Source of the DNA: Apostichopus japonicus
Taxonomy: Eukaryota > Echinodermata > Holothuroidea > Aspidochirotida > Stichopodidae
Direction of reading: 5' to 3'
Length of the DNA stretch: 64,000 nucleotides
NCBI RefSeq assembly: GCF_037975245.1
Contig: NC_092578.1
Location: 10,456,359-10,520,358, forward strand
A model generated the notes under the pieces. It was not told the origin of the DNA. It saw only the letters and a list, made by a program, of their open reading frames with translations, and did not search any database. Positions within the stretch are counted from its first letter, which is position 1. Each line of letters starts with the position of its first letter. Below, piece by piece: positions 53,401-62,400 of this stretch. The position numbers and the translations under genes were made by a program.

Positions 53401-56400
53401 CCGAGTAATCGCATAATCGCGAGAAGAGCTATGCGATTAATCGACTACAAAAGAAAGAGTCGACTATCAGCTCTAATCCACCTTAGTGATGACAAGAACC
53501 CTTTTAGTTTTTGTGGAGGTTAGAGGTCATTTGAGGTCAGCAGAGTTCGAAGTCTGAAATCTTGTACACAAATACTCAAAAAGATAGCTTAGATGAGCTT
53601 CAAATGTGGTGTCTGGTTCTACCTCATTGAATACTCAAATGTTGCTCGAGGTCACTAATGTAAGCTCCTGCAGTTGGTATGTGGATCCAGCTTATTAAGT
53701 GTGGGAACTGTATGTGCAAGAGAGTACAGTATATGTTCTCATATACTGTAAATGTGGCAAGGAATCTCTGAACTTGTTGGCTTTCTGGTTGTCTCAAAAG
53801 TGTCTGGCATACCTTAAGTACATTACAAATAATTGTATATGTTTCTCTTGTAGCTGAAAACTTTTGTAGTTAAAATAATACTGTTCTATCACTTGAATAC
53901 TATTAGTAAGTTTTGAAAATGTGCTGTTTTGCTTTTATATTATACAAGAAATTTATAATCTATTTCTTCAACTATGTAAACAGTTGGTAAAGCAAATTAT
54001 TGTTAATACATACAAATGATTAAATTCAGTCAATTAAAGATTTTTCGCATAAAGTTGTCATTTTAACAGTAAATCCTGTAGTGGACATGTCCTCTGTTTA
54101 AACTTCTGTATTTAGCCTGTGGAACATCTGTTCTCTTCTAATTGTAACTTGTAACTTTAATTGCACAGAACCTAATGAAGAATTATAATCGACAGATTAA
54201 CATTTAAATATACCTGCCTCCCTGGGCAGTTCTTTTGATCACTTTGTGTCTCCTACATGGTGATTGACTTGTTTGTTTCTTTTGTGGATCTGTCTTTATC
54301 AAGAAGCAACCTGGACTTCTTAAATGAAGGTAAATCTATGTTGTTAGTACTATAAGAGCATAATTATTGCTATTAATAAGACTTTCCAATTAGTCCATTT
54401 CAATCATGAGAGAATTTTTTGCAGATTCCTAAAAGCCTTGAAATTTGTTTGGTACCAATTACTGGCAAGAAAACTCAGTACCCTGGACTGTTCCTCTTCA
54501 CAACTCCTGCCCGACTCCTGAGACCAGTTGTAAACCTCATGACAGAAAATGAAGAGCTGATTGGTACCATGGAGCAGGTGTATCTCAATGTATCTGTGAA
54601 TGCAAAGGAGGTCATACCAGAGGTACAGTAAGACATTAATCTACTCACAGTGTGAATCAGCCAAAGAAACTTGTTATGAAGGGACTTGTTATGAAGTGAC
54701 TTGGTATGAAATAACTTGTTATGAACTAACTTGATATGAAGTGTCTTAACATGTATGATTGGTTCTAGTCGTTGAAGATGAATATATCCATGGAGGTAAA
54801 AACAGTCTATCTACCAGAGAAATGTAGCACTCTTGTGTTACAGTTAGCTTGCAGGGATATATTGCAAGGTCTCCTCCAACAAAGTAATGTGGTAATTGTA
54901 ATAGATGATACATATTCCATCAATGAATGTATTAAAGGTTGTTTTTCAAAAGGGGACAATTGCAGGCATGGAAAAACTGTTTTCAAAGTTAATTACAAAT
55001 GCTCAGATCAGCTGTATATGCCTATAATGCTTTGTGTAATGGCCAACACATTGTATTTAAGTGATAACATCTTTTGGGTTGCAACAAAGGTACATGTCAA
55101 CTGAAAGTTTTAGTCATAAACCAGCAACATCAGCTATTGGATGTGTGAATAAGACAGTTCATTTCTAGTATTTCTAGGAAATCCAAATTTGTTGTTTCAG
55201 GTATAAAGGTAGCAAGATTTTCTTCTTTACCTTTAAAAGTAATATGTTGGACACAAACACCAACTATAGATATGTCCAAATAAAACAATGAAAAGAAAAG
55301 ATACTGTAAAGATGACCATCAAGTAGAGGTTATTCATGTAATTATTGATTGAGAGCTGATACTATATCTCATTTGAACTCATCAGGTCACATCTCACATG
55401 GAAGTAACTGAAGATGGCATACTGAGTGTAGCTGGCAGTTTAACCCCATTCTCTGATTTCAATCAGAGTCCAAGAAATATGTACCAGTGTCAAGTAAGTG
55501 TAGGTTACACACAGATGTAGCATGACTCAGATTGGCAAGAACAAGTGCACAATATAATCTTGTCTTGTAATTAAGCAACTGCATCCTTCAACATGACAAT
55601 ACATTTGCATGATTTCCATTATAACAACATTTGAAAGAAAATAAGTATTGCTATCACCTGTAAAAGTGAAATACCAAGTAATAGTTAAGTGAAATTTTGT
55701 ATAGCAATTATACAGAGTGAATTTTCTGGAAAGTGAAGAAGAATTATGCAATGTTAGTGAGGGAACACAGCCAATCGTTCCCATGACAATAGCATAACAG
55801 ATCTGCCTTGGTGGGATGTCATTGATGTTCATGTACTAGCATGTATTATGATGATAATACTTCTCTTCTACAGATGGGAAAACAGACAATGGGCTTTCCA
55901 TGTCATGTGTTGCCTTATCGAATAGATAATAAGATGTACAGGCTGCAGACTGCTCAAACTCCAGTTGTTAGACCAAAAGCCTATGATATCATTGACATGG
56001 ACAACTATCCACTGGGAACCAATGCCATTGTAGCAGTCATTTCATATACTGTAAGTTTATAAACACTGTTTTTTTTTTCTAGATGGCTCTTTTAAACCAG
56101 TTGGTTAGTTTTAGATGACTGATGCATGTACAAAACATTCAACATTGCTTTTTGAGTTGATTTTATGATACTAGGATGCCAAAGTAACATACTTTGTTTT
56201 CTTTACTAATAACTTTTCATTTCAATTGAATTGAGTTTAACATTTTTCTGTTATAATATTACATAACATTAATAGCAATGTGACAAGTGCCTGGCAGATG
56301 AAATGTTGAGAATTACTTGCTCATTTTATAATCTACCGTCTAGCAGGATGAATAAGCTTTTCAATTGCAATCTTATTTTGAGTAACTTTGAAAATAATGT

Positions 56401-59400
56401 ACTGTAAATATATTAGCAACAGTATGTTTTCATAAATGTTGTGGGACATTGTACTTATTCTTCCTAATTGACAGTCTACTGTCTTGTTCCCATCTTTTAA
56501 TACCCATAATTTTGAAACGTGCTCGTTTCAATTTTCCAATTTCTTGTCACACTTCAGTTACCAACCTTGTACAAAGACCCGCATTTAAGAGGCAGTTAGA
56601 TCTTCCAGTCTATCAACTATCAAAATATTCAGTAGATGCCACCACTACTATAAATAGCTTATTTAATTCTCAATCAGTTCCTACCATTTCCTCCATTATC
56701 TATTCACAGGGCTATGACATGGAAGATGCTATGGTGTTAAATAAAGCTGCCTTGGACAGAGGCTTTGCTCATGGACAAATCTATAAAACTGAGGTCATTG
56801 ACTTGAAGAAACACCTTAAAGGATCCAAGAGCAATGAGGTTACTTATGCTTTTGGTAAGCCGTCATGAAAAATTAGTAAACTAACCAAACGAACCAGAAT
56901 TATTTAATTATCTATCAGCCTCTCTAAGACATCTATGTGGTTTGAAACAATTAATTGTGTCTAATTAGCAAAGTATACAGGAAACATGCAGAACACACAC
57001 AAAGGTAAACAGTCCAATTGTGGTTTCCTAAGTCACAAGGTGATTTCAGGCCGCATTCTTCAATGGTTCAGAGTCGTGTTGTGGCTTTTCATTATCTTGT
57101 ACTCTTAGTTGTTTCCTAGTTAACAGTTGCAATTCACACATCATAATGTAATATTCCCATCAACGTTTTACCTGTTATGTCATTTTCTTTCTTGCATGGG
57201 AGGTGGGAGGGGGAAGTGTATCATCAAATTGTCCATGAAAGTTGTCTTAATTAATTTAAATCCCTTGGTTTATCCATTATCAATTAATTAAATCAGTTCT
57301 TTGTGGTTTTGGTAAGAATAATTTCATTCATATTTTGCAGGATGTGACCCAAGTGACCCAAGAGCAATGGATAAATTAGATTCAGATGGCTTCCCTCCTC
57401 CTGGTACTATCATTGAACCAGGAGACCCTCTATATGGGTAAGTCTTGGTTAAATTTAGTGGTTTATTTCCAAAAGCAAACTTCTTTCTGCTTATCTTACT
57501 TTGCATAGTTTGATTGTCTTAAAATGACTAATTATCTCATCTTCCTAGAGTCTGTAGTGTATGAGGTAATTTACTTCGTTCCCCGCTTACCTGTCTCCCC
57601 ACAAACATGAAAACAATCGTAACATCTTACGAGAACCGCCTATCCGCGATAGTGCGAGATAGGGGCTCGCGGCTTACAAGTACGCTACAAAAGTGAAAAC
57701 CCAACACTTAGAAAGGGAACAAGTAACGAAAGTACATGAAAACAATCATAACATCTTAGAAGAAGTATAACAGATAAAAACATGTACACAAAGAAGAGAA
57801 ACCGCTTATTCGCGATAGTGTGAAATAGGCGGTTCCAACGAAGTAGTTTCGCGGAACTACTACTTGAGAAAATAACGTTACGCTAATAAAAAACGAACAC
57901 ATGGGCGTGAGTTGCACACTAAAAGCAGCCCCCAAACTCCCTTCCCTATTTGAAAAGGATACTTATCAGGCTGTAATAGGCGGTTGAAACGCTTAGAAAT
58001 CCAATAGGATATAAAGAAGGTAATAATCCAATGTAAACCGGGCAGTTTTCGAAAGATTTGAATCCACTACGAAAACGCATGAGTAAGCACTTTGGATGGT
58101 AGAATGAAAAGGAAGGGCATTGACCGGAAGGGACCAGTCACTGAGGGTGCACAGTGTTAAAAGATTACCAGGGCATACTAGACACGGTAGAATGAGGTGC
58201 TAATGTTGTGGGGAGACAGGTAAGCGGGTCACTTGTAAATACATAAACCAGTAAGTTTTATAATTTGCACTTCACCCACAGCAGAATAGTGAGTGTGTGG
58301 GTGCGTGAATGTGTGTGTTTGTGAGTGAGTGAGCATAAAATTGTGTCCCCAACTCTTCCTAGACCGTAATTTCCAATCAAGTTCAAACTTGGTGGGTAGG
58401 AGGCCTGACCATGTAAACTCATGCCTCCGTGATTGAGGATGTAAAAAGTTAGAAGACAAAGGTCAAGAAACCTAAAACTTGTATTTTAGCCATTTTCTGC
58501 ATATCATTATGTATGAAATAGACATCAAACCACACGATATGTAGAGAATGATGGGACAAATTTTAAAATAGGACAGATTTAGGTGTTTAGGATGGAGGTC
58601 AAAGGTTAATTGAGGTCAAATTGGCCTCAATTGTGCAAAAAAGTGTGTCGCCAACTCCTACACTTGTAAAGTCCGATCACGTTCAAACTTGGTGGGTAGG
58701 CGCCTCACCATGAATTTTTGTTGCTGCGTGATTGGTGACATCAAATGTCAAATACCCCAAAAACTGTTTTTTAGCCATTACCTGCTTTTCAGTAATCTGG
58801 AAAAAGTCATTAAACTACAAGATATATAGAGAATAATGGGACAAATCTTAAAATTGTACTTATGCTGTTATAAAGGGTGGAGGTCATAGGTCAAATTGGC
58901 CTGAGAAAAAGTGTTTCATGAACTACTATGAAACTTTAAGTTGGATTAAGTTCAAGTTGGTGGGTAGGTGCCTGATCATGTAAACTTGTGCCTGTGTAAT
59001 TCATGACATCATAGGTCAGAGGTCAAATACCTTTTAGCCATCTTCTGCTTGTCAACATGTAAGAAAAAGACATTAAACCACATAATATGTAGAGAATAAT
59101 GAGGCAAATGTTAAATAATGCAGATTTTAGTGTTTACGGTCAAGGACAAAGATCAATTGAGATCTGCAACTCCCTGGATTGCCTTCTTGTTTGCACTGTA
59201 CCATTTCTTCTACTAAATCTTCATAAAATTAATAATGCTTAGTATTATATTCAGAGATTCAGACTCTTTTTGTCTTGATTATTTTTTTCTATCTCATGAA
59301 AGATGTATATTAGAAAGGATGGGGTATGCTCATAGCAATAAATTGCCTATTTGGTTAAGTTGCAAGTAACAACTGACTACTCTTGTTCTTATATTATGGC

Positions 59401-62400
59401 AAAATGTTTCCAAGAATGTAAAGCCCATTATAAACAGATACCATCTTAGACTACCACCTGTTTTTGGAAAGAAATATAAAGATCTATGTAGACATCTTCT
59501 ATTTGTCATAACCTATTTTAAATTCTAGTAATAATTCTAACTGTCTAAAAACTGAATATAATATGCCTTAGTACTATGTTTCACTACAGGTATGTACAGC
59601 TTAGCACTGGACAGAGTGATATTTCCAAGTACAAAGGTTCTGAGACCGGAATTGTAGAGAGTGTGAAAGTGGTTGGTAATGATATGGGAAATGAAATAAG
59701 TCAGAGGGCCTACATTCAGTTGAGAATTCAGGTAAGTAAATGCCAGGTAGCAGAGGCATCTTAAAATTTCTGCATACCAATTCTAACTTTACTAAAGAAA
59801 TTGTCTTAACATTTCCACAAATTCTCTGCAGCTGATGAGCACTATAGTGTTGCATTACTGTATCATTAATGAAACATTTAACTGTGGTGGGTTTGTGACA
59901 TTAGCAGATTTACACAAAATTTATCAAAGTAAACATTCTGTTTGCTTCATCTTTCTAAACCATTGATGACTTCCAAGAAGTGTGAATGTTAATAATGTGT
60001 CTGTTAGTGAATCCATTAATGACTTATAAGAAGTGTGAATGTTCATAATGTGTCTGTTAGTGAATCCATTAATGACTTATAAGAAGTGTGAATGTTCATA
60101 ATGTGTCTGTTAGTGAATCCATTAATGACTTATAAGAAGTGTGAATGTTCATAATGTGTCTGTTAGTGAATCCATTAATGACTTATAAGAAGTGTGAATG
60201 TTCATAATTTATCTGTTAGTGAATCCATGAGAGGGTTCCTCTTGTGCTGTTTTTTACTGCACATGTGCACAGATTTGTACATAAAGTATTTCTTTCCTAG
60301 AGAAATCCAGTCATAGGTGACAAGTTTTCCAGTAGACATGGACAGAAGGGTGTGTGCAGTCTTAAATGTCCCCAGGAGGACATGCCATTTACAGACAGTG
60401 GTATGACCCCAGACATTATATTCAACCCTCATGGATTCCCATCCCGTATGACAATAGGTAAGAATTGAACTATTCTAAGTTTCATGCTTCTTGCTGTTTC
60501 TGCAACCATAGGTTGCTTTTAGTATCACATTAGTTTTCAGTCACATTTGATATTGTTTGAAGTTACAAATATTGACTCATGCTGATATAAATTCCCAAGT
60601 GCTGATTATTATATTTTCAGTTGTTGATATCATGTGTTATTGGTTTTCTACCGTTTATTAGTCTGTTCGGGGAGTGGGGGTTGAGTTGGGGGCTGTAAGG
60701 GACTCTCCCTCGCTCGGTCAGTTTGCTATTTGCTGATATAAAGATATAACCTTCTACTATCCAAATGATAATTAGAAAATATCACCAGTTACACATATTA
60801 CCACTGTTAAGGTTGTATTTCATTTCACTTAGTTTCAGTTTTGCATGTCCATTTTACATATTCAATGCATGGATCAGCAACTTCTGTTTGGTATGAGATA
60901 ACACCTTACAACGATTCAATTCATCCATTGTTTTTATCAGTACATGCTATGACTGTGCAGATTCATTTTTATGGGCAAGATCCAAAATGACCCAGCACCA
61001 ATCGTTATAGCACATTCTTTTAAATGAATAATATTGAATTAAGTTAATGTGGTTATATTTTTAGGTATGATGATTGAGAGCATGGCTGGTAAATCAAGTT
61101 GTCTTCATGGACTATGTCACGATGCCACTCCATTTACATTCTCTGAGAAGAATACTGCTGTTGAGTATTTTGGAAAATGTCTCACTAAAGGTAATGCACT
61201 AGAGACATGAAGATGATGGAAATAATCCTCAACTTGGTCTTGGCTAATTGTTTAAATTGGTACAAAACATATGGTAGCACCCATACTTAATACCCATAAG
61301 CTAATATTCAATTGTAAAGTAAATACTGCATGCTTTACATGAAGTAATGTGACTTTCCAACCTAATGGCAGATTTGTCAGAAATGTTCTACTTTTCACTG
61401 GAAGGTTAATATGTCAGTCTTTCATGTGTACTTTTAGTTATGCTAGGTCATAGTTTTTAAAGTCATTCCAAACCTTATCAATGAAACACATGGCTTTCCT
61501 TTGCTGCTCTCTGAAGATATAAAAGTGTGAATGTTTGCTTCATTGTTGCCATTTATCTGATATCGTAAACTGCCATTATTACCATTCAAATTCGACTTTT
61601 TGTTGCTTATTGTTCACAGCTGGCTACAATTATTATGGTACTGAGACCATGTATAGTGGCACATCAGGTGTGGAACTGGAAGCTGAAATATTCATTGGTG
61701 TTGTCTATTATCAAAGGCTGCGACACATGGTGTCAGACAAGTTTCAGGTATCCCAGATCATTTCTCATCCTACCTTTCTCTGTCTGATATTTGGTTTGAA
61801 TTAGGTTTATTATAGCCCCCCCCCCCAACCATATACTCACAATTTTTAATTAAAAGGCATTCATAACAGCAAATAATAAAGAGAAATTCGAAGGAAAAAG
61901 ATGTTGGTTATCTTTTGTCTTTTCAAAGTTGTATCAAATTATCACAGATATACACCTTTGGTAGCGGCAGTAGCAATGGTTGTAGTAGAAGTTCATCTTC
62001 ATTGTTATTGACCCTTGCTGAGAACAAAAGAGAGAAATCAACAATGACTGAAAGTACAAAGCAACATTAACAATCTGGTACTCATGGTGAGACACCAAAC
62101 ATTAAGTCTATTATGTATGTATGTATGTATGTATGTATGTATGTATGTATGTATGTATGTATGTATGTATGTATGTATGTATGTATGTATGTATGTATGT
62201 ATGTATGTATGTATGTATGTATGTATGTATGTATGTATGTATGTATGTATGGGAGTGTGTATGTATGTATGTATGTATGTATGTATGTATGCGTGCGTGT
62301 ATGTATGTATTTTAGATCCTCCTGCAAGCAGGAAGGAGCCTCAAAGCCGCAAGCTGACCGAAGTCAGTCTCTTAGATTCATATTTAACGTCCATGATTAT

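Noticed and set aside
56449-56709. Extension of POLR1B exon 19 upstream in the open frame
   Set aside because: The residues are not homologous to the family, and an acceptor CACAG directly precedes GYDMEDAM, which continues exactly from exon 18.
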